This document shows, in pieces, positions 1 through 11,900 of a DNA stretch of 64,000 bases. Made by a program: the position numbers and the translations under genes. The stretch lies in contig CM065295.1 of NCBI GenBank assembly GCA_032871835.1, forward strand, positions 86,049,819-86,113,818, in the 5' to 3' direction. The notes under the pieces are model-generated. The model was not told the DNA's origin. It saw nothing but the letters and a program-made list of their open reading frames with translations, and searched no databases. The stretch is from Dipteronia dyeriana. Lineage: Eukaryota > Streptophyta > Magnoliopsida > Sapindales > Sapindaceae. Positions within the stretch are counted from its first letter, which is position 1. Each line of letters begins with the position of its first letter.

Positions 1-558
1 TGAAAACCGAATTGAACCGAACACCTTTATCTCGGTTCGGTTCGGTTCAATTCGGTTTTGGGCCTATTGGACTTTAAATATTTTTTAATATGTTTTTTAA
101 ATTTTTAGGCTTTTAAGTTGAATTTTTGACATTTAGGCTTAAACTTTTTTAAGAAATGTAATTTAAACAAAATATAATTCAAGTTTGAATCCAAATCTAA
201 AATTTCAATCATATTCGGTCTCCATATTCAATCAAAATATAAAATCATCATAACTTCTATAAATATAAGTAAAAAAATGTAGTATATAATATAGTCCAAA
301 AATAAAACATCATCAACAAACAATCCATAATAAAATTGAACCTTACAAAATAATTAATTAAGACAATTCGGATTATTCGATTCGGTTCGGTTTTGTTATG
401 TCCAAAATCGAAACCGAACCGAATTCAATTCGGTTTTCAAATTTCAAATCGGTTTGAACCGAATAGAAGTTATTAACCGAACCGAACCAAACACCATTTT
501 TCGGTTCGGTTCGATTCGGTTTGGTTCAATTTGGTTTCGATTTTTATGTCCACCCCTA
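1..558. mobile_element. hAT-like MITE rich in GGTTCGGTT (left part cut by window)
   Basis: The block is packed with short direct and inverted copies of TTCGGTTCGG and its complement at both ends, around an AT-rich middle. It ends in GTCCACCCCTA, the complement of the TAGGGGTGGAC terminus common in plant hAT-type non-autonomous elements. The other end lies outside the window, so the target duplication cannot be checked. No coding sequence is seen. Confidence 0.6.
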
Positions 559-1140
559 GTGATGATGGTTCGAATATCACATTACTTATAAATAGTAATT
601 ATAAAGAGTGATCTCTCTAATTGTGAGAGTAATCATTCGGATCGTGCTCCTAACCTATGATATGGGCAAGTAGCTAGGTACACTAGGGACAATCTCTGGA
701 CCCGTCTCCATGTTAAATAAAAAATATATATACACACTTGAACTGCATGAACCTAGAGTGGGAGGAACCATCTATATGAATATAAATACAGTAATGTTAC
801 TTTATCCAAATTTAGTATTCAAATCTAGTCCTTAAATGATGTGGTTACACTCCAGTCCATTCAATTTAATTGAATTAGATTTGTGTGATTTAAATGAATG
901 AGCTAAAGTGCTGCTATATCATTTAAACACCAGATTTGTACATAAAATTTAGGTAAAGTAATATTACTCATATAAATAATGATTTATCGTGAATGAATTA
1001 TGAATTAGTAGTGTTTGGAGAAGGAATAATATTTCAAAAAAATAATAACGATGTAATAAATAGATAAATGCATAAGATGTACTAAATCATCATCTAATTA
1101 ATGTGATACATTTGATCTAATCATATTTTAATATACGATG
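559..1140. other. AT-rich intergenic DNA, nothing recognised
   Basis: This stretch upstream of the NAC gene has no recognisable coding sequence or clear repeat. Confidence 0.5.
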
Positions 1141-1144
1141 TCAA

Positions 1145-1570
1145 ATGTCAACTGACTTAAAACTCGGAAAAGATTTAGAATTTTAAATAAAGTGAAGACA
1201 CAATCTACTCTATCTTAGATAAAATGCATTGCATTAGAGGACGATGATATACGGTGTGGATATGGATTAGATCTAATCAGAATTCCAAACGTAACTACAA
1301 ACTTAAAACCCAGAATAGATTTAGAATTTTAAATAAAGTGAAGACTAAATCTACTATATCTTAGCTCAAAAGCATTGCATTAGAGGCCGATGATATTTGC
1401 CTGGATATGGATTATATCTAATCAAATTTGAAAACGTAATGCCAAATGACGAATTAAAACTCATAATAGATTTATAATTTTGAATAAAGTGAAGAACACA
1501 ATATAGTAATCTATCAAATGCATTGCATTAGAGGCCGATGAATCTAGTGGATACCAGTTGGATCTAATCA
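1145..1570. repeat. Three degenerate tandem copies of a ~148-bp unit
   Basis: The motif AGATTTAGAATTTTAAATAA followed by AGTGAAGA recurs at 1171, 1317 and (diverged) 1468. Each copy is followed by GCATTGCATTAGAGG(C/A)CGATGA and a TGGAT...ATCTAATCA segment. The copies have drifted, so the array is old. It lies in the upstream region of the NAC gene. Confidence 0.8.
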
Positions 1571-1770
1571 GATAAAAACGTGATGTTAACCGTAACCGTC
1601 AACCCATTTACCAAAGACTATTTATTAATTAATGGGTAAAGAAATAGCTAGGAGTAGATAGTATATATATATAAACGTGACGTTAACCGTAACCGTCAAC
1701 CCACTTACCAAAGACTATATAGTAATTAATGGGTAAAGAAATAGTTAGATAAAGTATATATATATGTACG
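1568..1770. repeat. Tandem duplication, ~107-bp unit, upstream of NAC gene
   Basis: The segment beginning ACGTGATGTTAACCGTAACC at about 1568 is repeated from about 1675 with few changes. Both copies contain CAACCCA(T/C)TTACCAAAGACT and AATGGGTAAAGAAATAG, and both run into a short TA tract. The two copies are much more alike than those of the older array just upstream. Confidence 0.8.
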
Positions 1771-1794
1771 GAAATTATAACATAAGTACGTACC

Positions 1795-1922
1795 GATGGA
1801 ATTATATAAGGACATTGAATATAATCTACTCATTTTACATACTTTGACTTGATATGTATGCACTTGTCAAAATTCTTTTATAAATGAGTGGCTCATATTC
1901 AATGTCCTTATATAATTCCATC
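1795..1922. repeat. Perfect 28-bp inverted repeat (hairpin) upstream of NAC gene
   Basis: Positions 1795-1822 are the exact reverse complement of 1895-1922. After a 5-nt internal bulge the pairing resumes for 8 bp (1828-1835 with 1882-1889). The loop contains a smaller TTTGAC/GTCAAA pair. The result is a long, nearly complete foldback about 380 bp before the NAC start codon. It could be a tiny MITE relic or a transcribed hairpin; the sequence does not decide. Confidence 0.8.
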
Positions 1923-2197
1923 AGTGCATACCAATAGGAAAATGACCGTATATATATAGTAATCATGAAGTAAAATATATCACTAGAAAGAAGAAAGAAA
2001 GGGCTTGCAAGAAACGTTTGTCTAAGAATCTTGAAAAGAGAAAGTGAAAAATCAGCCAAAGAGAAGGGGCTTTGAATCCTTTTTTTTTTTTATATAAACC
2101 ATCCTTGTATCATCATACTTGTAGTGATGATCACAAGGAGTTCGAATCAGGCCAACCAGTAACACCACAGCTAGTAGCTCTAGCAAGCTTAATTTGC

Positions 2198-2224
2198 AAA
2201 GAGAGAGAGAGAGAGAGAGAGAGA
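2198..2224 (+). repeat. (GA)n tract just upstream of NAC start
   Basis: A run of about 13 GA dinucleotides lies about 80 bp before the ATG, in the presumed 5' leader. GA repeats are known binding sites for plant BBR/BPC factors; any role here is inferred. Confidence 0.6.
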
Positions 2225-2299
2225 TCCATCAAGATCATCAGCAAGGCACTACGCACCCGCGAAACCCGCCGGAAAAATATTATATCTAGCTAGTCATAT

Positions 2300-4932
2300 A
2301 TGGCGCCGGTTGGATTGCCTCCTGGTTTTAGGTTCCATCCAACAGACGAAGAGCTTGTGAATTACTATCTCAAGAGAAAAATTAATGGCCTAGAGATCGA
2401 ACTTGACATTATTCCTGAAGTTGATCTCTACAAATGTGAACCTTGGGAGTTGGCAGGTTCTTCTTCTTCTTCTTCTCCTCCTCCTCAATTCTTGAATTTC
2501 ATCAAAGTGTTATAATTTCTATAATTAGTTCGCATGATCACACACAACTTCTTCCTCTTCTTCTCAATTCTTGAATTTCATCAAAGTGTTATAATTCCTA
2601 TAATTAGTTTGCATGATCACACACAACTTACACATTGTGATTTATATGACATTGCAGTTTAGTAATTTAATTTAAGGATTTGCAATGTAAAATCCTAAGA
2701 GAAATTAACTTAGGTAGGGGTTTTTGATTTGTGTAATGAAACCGTTTCTTGAACTGTTATAATACACCATTTTTATGGATATAAGAAGAAAGCAAAAAAA
2801 GAAAAAAACTGCTAAGAAAATAAATACATTATGTTGCTACATTGTTGAACTCATTTTTAAAATCGTTGTGAAAAACAATTTTTCATCATACAATGCAAAT
2901 TCTCCAACCAAACATTTTGTTTTCAAAATTGATTACTTGTTTTACTTAAAAAAAAGAAAAGAATTGTATTTGAATTTTATGTCAAACACTCATCTACTCT
3001 TACAGTCAACGATTACGGCTCATTTTTCTTTACAATCTCTCGATCTTTGGAGGTGTAATCTTCATTTAAATTTTGAGTGTGATTAAAATTTATAATTGAA
3101 AATGTGTAAACCGTTTGCTCTACTATGCGTATTGTAGAGAAGTCATTTTTGCCTAGTAGAGACCCGGAGTGGTATTTTTTCGGGCCCCGAGATCGGAAGT
3201 ACCCAAACGGATTCAGAACGAACCGAGCAACCCGAGCGGGATACTGGAAGTCTACCGGTAAAGACCGAAGGGTTTCGTACCAGAACCGGGCTATTGGCAT
3301 GAAGAAAACGTTGGTTTATTACCGAGGCCGAGCTCCTCAAGGAATAAGAACGGATTGGGTCATGCATGAATATCGCCTTGATGACAAAGAATGTGAAGAT
3401 ACCTCCGGAATTCAGGTGGTTGGTACATTATAAAGTTTTAACAAACCGTACACATTTGCTAATCGCTTGGCTGATTATTTAGATATTGAATCATATATCA
3501 TCCTCATTGTCATCACCATGATCAACATTGTTGTTTTATCTCAAATTTTTTCATAAATATTTTTCATTCCAAATAATGGTACGGTTTCTTGTCGACTAAT
3601 TAAGTCTTTGTGAATTGGGTGTGTGCAAAATATCATGAATTGTGGTGTTATTAAAAAAATGAAATCTTGGCTCATGACTGATATAATTTGCCTGTTCTAT
3701 TTTTTTTAATGATATGATATAGTGACAGGAATAAATAATTTATTGTTTATCATTGTTTTCTGTAATTCATTGAAATGTAGAATAACTTCTTTTTTTCAAT
3801 AATCTTCTGCATGTTATATAGAGAACTTGAAATAGTCATGAAGATTATTATAAAATCAGAACGTGAAAAACAAAAAGTGCATGACGTGCATGGAAAGTAA
3901 TGCATTGTAATCAGTATTAATTCTTCATTTTGTTTTCATGTTTAATATTATTTAATAATTTATAAAATAATAACAAGAGAGAATGAGATGCAAATGACTG
4001 ACACATATTCGTTGCTTGCATACAAGTCCTTGTTTGGCTTTCTTCACTTTGTCTTTTCTCTAATAGAGACAAAAGTTGTATCCTATCACATATATTAATA
4101 TATATGTTATTTGTTTTTGCGTACTTTATCTTTTTTCACATTCTCTTATCTATATAATTTGTGTTGTTAGATTCTACATATCATGACTAACACTAACCAA
4201 ATCATTTTTTATTCTACGTTTTTATAATATATGCTTAAACAAAAGCACTTTTCTCTCTCTCCCCATCACTTTCTTCTTGTAAGAATGTGTCGGCTACTTT
4301 TTTGCTTTATTCCACAGCACCCACACAAACTATGATCCATGATGTATGCACCGACTCCAAAATCTTCCATATTGACATATGTTTTAAGAATACATTTCCG
4401 TAAAACTTCAACAAACAAATTACTTAAAATTTTAAGATACATACATTAACAAGCCCTATATATAGATTGAGTTCCTTATTTGACCCTTACTAGCAAGTTT
4501 ACCGACATGGTATTATAAATAGATTAAAGTTGTCGAACGTATTTTTATCTAAAATGATAGTATTTTCTCTCACAGGACTCTTATGCGTTGTGTCGAGTGT
4601 TTAAGAAAAATGGGATATGCTCGGAAATAGACCAAGATCAAGGAGGAGGAGGACAGTGTAGTAATTTGACATTGATGGAGGGCTCACAAGGTGTAATTAG
4701 TAGTATGAATAGTGAGTATGATCAAGCCATGTCCATGTCCCCTGATGTTCCCACTATCACATCATCACCATCATGTTGCATGGTGGATCATAATCAAGAT
4801 AATCAAGATCAAGATCAAGACAAGGATGATTCATGGATGCAATTCATCACTGACCATGATCCATGGTGCTCCTCCAACACAGAAGATCATCAAGTTTCTC
4901 ACCATTCTCACCATGTCACTTTTACAAGCTGA
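2300..4932 (+). CDS. NAC domain transcription factor, NAC020/NAC057-like, three exons
   Basis: The exons are 2300-2456, 3138-3415 and 4576-4932. All introns are GT-AG and join in frame to give about 263 residues. The N-terminal ~155 residues form a complete NAC DNA-binding domain: [19 protein letters not shown] (subdomain A), the [10 protein letters not shown] segment, [15 protein letters not shown], the [10 protein letters not shown] motif, and [21 protein letters not shown] with WVMHEYRL, ending in [10 protein letters not shown]. The two introns sit at the positions usual for NAC genes. The C-terminal ~110 residues are low in complexity (Q/D/N-rich, then His-rich), as expected for the variable activation region. 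NAC proteins are nuclear regulators binding CACG-core sites. The near-identity of the domain to my recollection of Arabidopsis NAC020/NAC057 suggests that subfamily; the target pathway cannot be read from sequence. Confidence 0.93.
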
Positions 4933-5640
4933 TGATGATAGATGATTAAAACAAACTCAAAATTTTAAAAAATAAATTTTTAAAAAAATTGTGCTGGTTG
5001 GTTATGGTTCCCAATTAATAACTTAATTTTATAAAATATAAATAAGAAGATCAACTTGGCAGTAAAATTTGTTGATTAATTTGCCATGTTATTACTATTA
5101 TTATTTTCTCTAATTGGATGGATGGAGTTATTTTTGTGATGTAAGGTTTGGTTGGGCCAATTTATGAAAATGGGTTTGTGGATTATTATTATTATATTTT
5201 TTTATTTTTTTATTTTTTGTTTTGACATATTTTGGGTGGTGGTGATTAGGGTTTTTTCCCTTACTTTGTGGAAATAATAAAAGACAATAGTGTTATTATT
5301 GTTCTTTTCTTCTTTAATTTCTTGTGTTCCTTTTGAATTGCCAACTGTGGGAATAAAAAATGCAAGTATATGTTGACTTATAAATTAAAAAAAATTATTT
5401 ATTTGATAAACATTTCTAGATGGATCTCGACCTTTACGGGTTAAAAAAATTATTAAGTTTATAAACATCTCTCGATGGATCCCAACCTTTACACCAAATG
5501 TGAAAATAAAAAATGCAAGTATATGTCGATTTATAAATTAAAAATAATTATTAAGTTGATAAACATCTCTCGATGGTTCCCAATTAATCTTTACCCAGAC
5601 CGGTCTTGGTGTCACTAAATAAAATTACTGGACTTGATTT
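4933..5640. other. Intergenic between NAC and kinase genes, with a short direct repeat
   Basis: This AT-rich stretch includes the presumed NAC 3' UTR. A segment containing AAAAAATGCAAGTATATGT and ATAAACATCTCTCGATGG occurs twice, near 5356 and 5510, with a third partial copy between. No coding sequence is seen. Confidence 0.5.
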
Positions 5641-5649
5641 TTTTTTGTT

Positions 5650-5690
5650 GGCCTAGTGGGCCGAAGAAGCAACGGCCCAAAAGGTAAGCC
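5650..5690 (+). promoter_or_regulatory. GGGCC/GGCCC motif pair upstream of the kinase gene
   Basis: Two motifs, AGTGGGCCGA and ACGGCCCAAAA, lie about 240 bp before the kinase start codon. They resemble plant 'site II' (TGGGCY) elements bound by TCP factors and common in promoters of housekeeping metabolic genes. The link is inferred from motif and position only. Confidence 0.35.
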
Positions 5691-5912
5691 AGAGAAGAAA
5701 GAAATATAGAGAAATAGATAAGGTCATTTTGGTAAAATTAAAAGAGAATATTTCTTGTTCGGACAAGCCATCGATTTCTACAAATTACAAGTCACCACCA
5801 AAAACCAACCCCTCTCTCTTGCTATTGAATACTCGAACTGATGCAAAACCGCAACAAATACTCATAGGGTTTAATACTGTACCGTTTTAATCGTTCTTCT
5901 TCTTCTTAGATT

Positions 5913-5998
5913 ATGTCTTTTCAAGGGAAGAAACTCATCAACAACCCCAACGGTTCGCATTTCTTGTCTTTGATTCTATTCATTTCTGTTTTTCTTTT

Positions 5999-6031
<33 letters not shown>

Positions 6032-8921
6032 TGTTTCTGTTTGGTCGCCGCGAAAATGGACAAATTGCGTAGAAATTTTGTTCTCATTTTTTGACAGTTA
6101 CTTGCTCGAATTTTTCTAATTAATTGAAATGTTGATTATTGTGACCTAGAATTTTATTGATTGTATCTGGATATACGCAAATGAGTGTTTTTCATGTTTG
6201 GTTTTTGTGAATGTGCAAAAAACTGCCGAACCGAACCGAGCCGATTGGTTTGTCTTTTAGACAAACCGATTAAAGGTGGTTCGGTTTGGGTTGAGTGTCA
6301 CCAACTCAAACCAATCTACATATTTTAGAAAGTAAAATTAAAATATAAAATTCACCTACGTTTACTATTCGGTCCATGTTTTATAATTTTTACCGATTAC
6401 TTTAAGTTTTTATAGTTTATTTATTTATTTTGATACAATTCTTCTGATTGATCGATGTATTAGGGTTTTAAAAGTATAGATGTTGTCCAACATGTCTTTA
6501 ATTGGTAGTTACTCATTTGACTTTTCTGTACTTCCTTTATATATATATATATATATATTTAATGTTATGATTATTTTTAAAAAATATTTTTTATAATATA
6601 ATACCAAAAAATAAAAAAAAATTGAGTTCAAATTTAAACCGACAAACCAATCCAAACAAACCCGACCTTTTTTTGGTTTGGTTTGGTTTGAATTAGTTTG
6701 AAAAATCAAATTGGTTTGTGTGGGGTTGAAATATAGCCAAACTGATCCATATTGGTTTGGTTTGACATTGAGCCTCAACCCAAACCAAACTGAAAATGCA
6801 CACCCCTATATATAACAGTGAAATTACACTTGGTACCTTTCACATTGTTAGCTTTTTTCCGTCATTTTCGAAAGTTTGAGGCCTTTTCAGTTCGCGTTAA
6901 AATAGAATTTAACATTAATGGTTGACTCTTTCTATTGAAACTTAAGATTGTATGAATAGTTGGCCCATTTGAGTTGAATTTTCCATTTATATGCCATATT
7001 GGATAATTTACATCGTTATAATTAATACCATAAATGCACTTCTAATTGGATCATAATGTAAAATTGTAACATTAACTGAATATTAGATGGATGTGAACTT
7101 CCCACTCAAATTTGTGGTTTTTTTTAGAATTGCTTTGATCTATAGCCAGTGATGAATCAACCCCTTTCAAGGTTATGGTCTTGGAAGTGTTGGATTCTGT
7201 AGATTGGTTACGGATCAGGTTGCATTGCAATGACCAATAAAGTATGTTTTAGATGAATGTCAATCAAAACATTAAAGAAAGTAAAAATAAATAACATCCA
7301 TTGTTATTTGTTAAGAATTTAGGAATCAAAATGTAGTGTTGGTTATTTGGAGGAAAATACTGGGGTTCTGTCGTTTTGTATAATCTTTCACGGTTCAGTC
7401 TTCCTTTATTTTGTTCTATGGAAGAATAAATGAGATATTTATGTTATCTTGTGGGTGCAAAGAGATAATTTATAGTGTAAATTGCTTATAGAATTGAGTG
7501 GAAGTGGGAGTATTGCTTGTTATTTGATGAAAAAAAAGAAAAGTTGAGGTATCTTTCGTTTTGGTGGTTGCAGATGTGGTGACCGAGTTCATTGAGGGTC
7601 TTGTGGAAACTTATCCTGGTTTTCAATATTTAGATGGCTTTCCTGAGGTAATGAAACTTTCTGTTTATACACCAATGAATTAGCCCATCTACAGCAGAGC
7701 CAGAAAGAATGGTAGGGGTTTGGTGGTGTGGTTGGTTTATGTTCATAGAATGCCTGATTGTGTGACCTTTTCGTTTTTGTGGTAATTATAGGTGAAGGTT
7801 GTGTTACGTGCTGATGTTTCAAGTGCAACATATGACAAGGTTGCCGTTATATCAGGTCTGAGAACTGCGTAGTTTAACCTACCTGTTTTAGCATTCTTGA
7901 ATTGTTCTCTTTCTATGCATGGTTGAGTTATCCTAAATTTTTTATAGTTATGTATGTGTATATCAATTACCATTTTTGTTACACTCTTATGATTTTATCC
8001 ATTAATGATAAATGGTTATGGGTTCTACTCTTATTGGGATGATACTCTTGCTCTTTCGCTGATAGGGATACGCGGCTTCATGCTAAGTTGGGTGTTGCGG
8101 GAACCTTTTGTTTTATTGATATTACTTCTTTGATACAGGAGGTGGAAGTGGGCATGAGCCTGCTGATGCTGGATTTGTGGGAGAAGGGATGCTGACAGCC
8201 GCAATTTGTGGAGATGTTTTTGCCTCTCCACCAGTTGATTCAATTTTGGCAGTATGTTTTATTGCTCTTTATTCTCTTTTTTTACTTGGCTAGTATTTTG
8301 CCAAATACATTCCTCTATTGGCTGACTGATCTGTTGCAATTCAACTTTAGGGCATCCGAGCTGTAACCGGTTCTATGGGATGTCTTCTTATTGTCAAGGT
8401 ACTATTATTTCAAATTAAATCAGGTGACAACTCAGCTACTAATCATTCTGTTGAAATTTGAATTGTATAATGTTTTTCTTTTGAGCATTTTGATTGTTTT
8501 GATTGTTTTGTGGTGAGAATAGATGTTAGCTGTATAATTATGGCCAGGCTGAGAATTTGTTTAGCTTTCGTTTTACAGCTTATATTGTTGTATTTTGGAT
8601 GTTTGCAGAATTATACTGGTGATCGACTGAATTTTGGTTTGGCTGCTGAGCAAGCAAAATCTGAAGGTTATAAAGTAGAGGTATTTGTTTTTCTTCTCAG
8701 AATCTATGGCTAAGCCTAATGAGAAACTTAATTAATGAATACTATTCTTCAATTTGCAGATTGTTATTGTTGGAGATGATTGTGCATTACCTCCACCTCG
8801 AGGCATAGCTGGACGGAGAGGTTTGGCGGGGGCTATTCTTGTTCACAAGGTTCTGTCTCTTTCTCTCAGACACTCAATAAGGGGATTGATTTGTTCATTC
8901 ACAGGCACACACTCTAGGCGT

Positions 8922-8952
<31 letters not shown>

Positions 8953-11900
8953 CTCAGTTTTCATCTCCCCTCCTTTTTGTTTTCATCAGAACAATTTTAT
9001 AATAATATTCTCTGCTTCTCTCGTTAATGAATTTATTGCTATGAACTGTTTTAATTTCCATTTACTGTTTCCTTTTCAAGCACGTGTAAATTGTTTGGTG
9101 AAAAATATTATGATTCTTCTGCTGGATTATGCATGCGGAATAGAAGTTTTTTGTACCATGATGCGAGATCCCTGGTAGAAAACAACATTTATGTGCCTCA
9201 AATAGAAATGACAAGAACAGGCTAAATTGTATTAGAACATGGTTTTTGGCGAGATGTATATTCATCTTATTTAACTTTGTTTATGCATTTCTTTTATTTT
9301 TAGTTATTGGCTAGATTTATAATGTGTAATGGCTTAGTGAATCTGATGAAAAACTGAATCAATCAATAGTTGTTCCATATTATTTTTACTCTAGTTTTAA
9401 TCTATAACCTTTGTAAAAGACAGGTTGCTGGAGCTGCTGCTGCTGCTTGCCTTTCTCTTGCTGATGTTGCTGCAGAAGCAAAACGTGCGTCTGAATTGGT
9501 TGGAACAATGGGTGTTGCATTATCAGTTTGCACAGTGCCTGGGCGGGTTACATCAGATCGTTTGGGCCCAGGCAAGATGGAACTTGGTCTTGGAGTTGTG
9601 AGTTGTTTTCAACATGTCAACTTATTAATTATTTGATATATGTGCTTAGGATATTTACTACAGTTTTTTTAGTTTCTGTAATTCATCTGGAATCATCTGA
9701 AGTTCATATATCTCTTCAATATGTTGAGTTATATTTCTGAGTTGATTTTGATGATATCCACATTTACATTGGTTTAAAAGATACATTTATTTTCAGCATG
9801 GGGAACCTGGTGCTGCTGTGGTGGATCTTCAGCATGTAGATGTGGTTGTTTCTCATGTTCTTAACCAGATATTGTCGCCGGTATGCCCATTACTTAAGGA
9901 GATACCTTCTTTATACATGATTACATTAAGTTTGTTGATAGAACAGAATCACTAAAAATAAAATATCTTAAAATATGCTTACAGTTACCAAACTTTAAAG
10001 GAAGGCTTGGGAAAGTTTGATGTTAACCTAATTGTCTACTTTTGGAGTGACTTATATTTTGTCTTCATGAATATGACGTAACTTCACAAGACTGTTTCTA
10101 TGGAATGTTTCTTCTCACAACTACTTAATTTAATGTTCCATTATTCTTATTTGTTAATCTTTGCAGGAAACTAATTATGTTCCAATTACACGAGGTAGTA
10201 GAGTGGTGCTCATGATTAATGGGTAGGTAAATGAATTATTATTATATTATATATTTTTTTGAACTTTCAGTAAAGACACATTCTTATATGTAGATGAGGA
10301 AGTTTGAATTTTACATCCTAGCTAAGATGGTCAGCTGGTATCTACATTGAGTCAAACCAATTTCATAACGGCATAAATAGCAATATGAACCATAAAGTTG
10401 CCATTGAATTGACATGTATAAAGATCTTCAACGACATAAATAGCCAACTTGTTTTTTACCCATTTTTCCACTGATTGTAGTTTCTTAAAATAGCCTTCAC
10501 CGCCTAAAGCAAGAAAAGAATTCGATACTGCAAATGGTATTTCTTTGTCAGATAAGTGGTATGTAGATTGTGCTAATTTAAACACCGCATCAGGGATAGA
10601 GAGATGTACATTTAAAAAAACCTGCTCTCACCAATTTTGTGTCAGAGGTTTGCAAAGGAGCAATGATAAACCCAAGAATCGATTCAATCAACTTGGGGCA
10701 AAGGAATTCATATATGTTGCTAATCCCAGATCTAATAAACTCAGCCAAGCCTTAAGCTTGATTTTCAAGGGGAATAATTCACCCAAAACACAAAGTGTTA
10801 AAAATACTGGATCGAAAGATCTTGCTTACAGTGATACATTGAAAATTGACATGCTTACTCCCAATAAATAAATATTGTTCACCAATGAGAAAGTTTCCTT
10901 GAGCTACACCCTAAAATAGAAATTAAGTTTGACTTTAAAATAAAATTAGAAAATCTATACCGGTCGAAGTCTTTGGAGAGTTCTTAACTTCGACCTGGGG
11001 CTTGATTTTCTGCATCAATCTATACTGAGTTGATTGTTTAATGACTTACCATTTAACATAGAAGAGTGATATAGGAGCATTAATTTATTTGAATTAAGGT
11101 ATTTATTCATGGTGTATATGGTTTAGTATGCCTGTAAAAGATCTATTCATAATTTTTCATGGTGCTATGTCTTCCTTTTGAGTATGATTTTAAATCTACG
11201 TACTTTGTTACAGTTTTAGATAATTGATGGACATTTTTCCTTAGATTCCTAACTCATTAAGGCAACACTTATTTCTGAGTAGCATTTTCCTATTGTTTTA
11301 TTCCTCAAACTGCAGCCTGGGTGCCACCCCTGTGATGGAACTGATGATTGCGGCAGGAAAAGCAGTCCCAAAATTGCAGTTAGAACATGGGCTGGCTGTT
11401 GATAGAGTGTATACAGGATCTTTTATGACTTCACTTGACATGGCAGGTTTGTTTTGTTTCCTATCATGTTGTGCTTAGTTACAAACATAATGAATCTCAT
11501 AGTTTTTTTCTTTCCAGGATTTTCAATTTCCATCATGAAGGCAGATCAAGCAATTTTGCATCGTCTTGATGCTGCAACAAAGGCTCCTTATTGGCCTGTT
11601 GGTGTTGATGGTCTGTATTTCACCTTTTTTCTGCCCCTTAATTCACTTATGTTAAAAAGATTGTCATTTATGATTATATGAAGCTTCTCCAAAAACATAA
11701 TTGCCACCTTTGAGCAATAGGGATTGTCCCGTACTCCTGTATAATTCCATATGAAGTATTAAAAAATAAAGCTCTATTGTGATTTTATTTTTATTGAGCT
11801 AAGGAGTGTCTGTCTTGTAGGTAACCGTCCACCCGCCAAGATCCCTGTTCCATTGCCACCGTCTCGTTTGACAAAGAGTGAAGAGGTGAGTTCCTAGAAA

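Noticed and set aside
2135..2160. GTTCGAATC word resembling a tRNA B box
   Set aside because: No matching A box, acceptor stem or cloverleaf around it; the same holds for GGTTCGAAT near 567.
10545..10871. 108-codon open frame inside kinase intron 10
   Set aside because: No family match, lies wholly within a well-defined intron, and the opposite strand is equally open.
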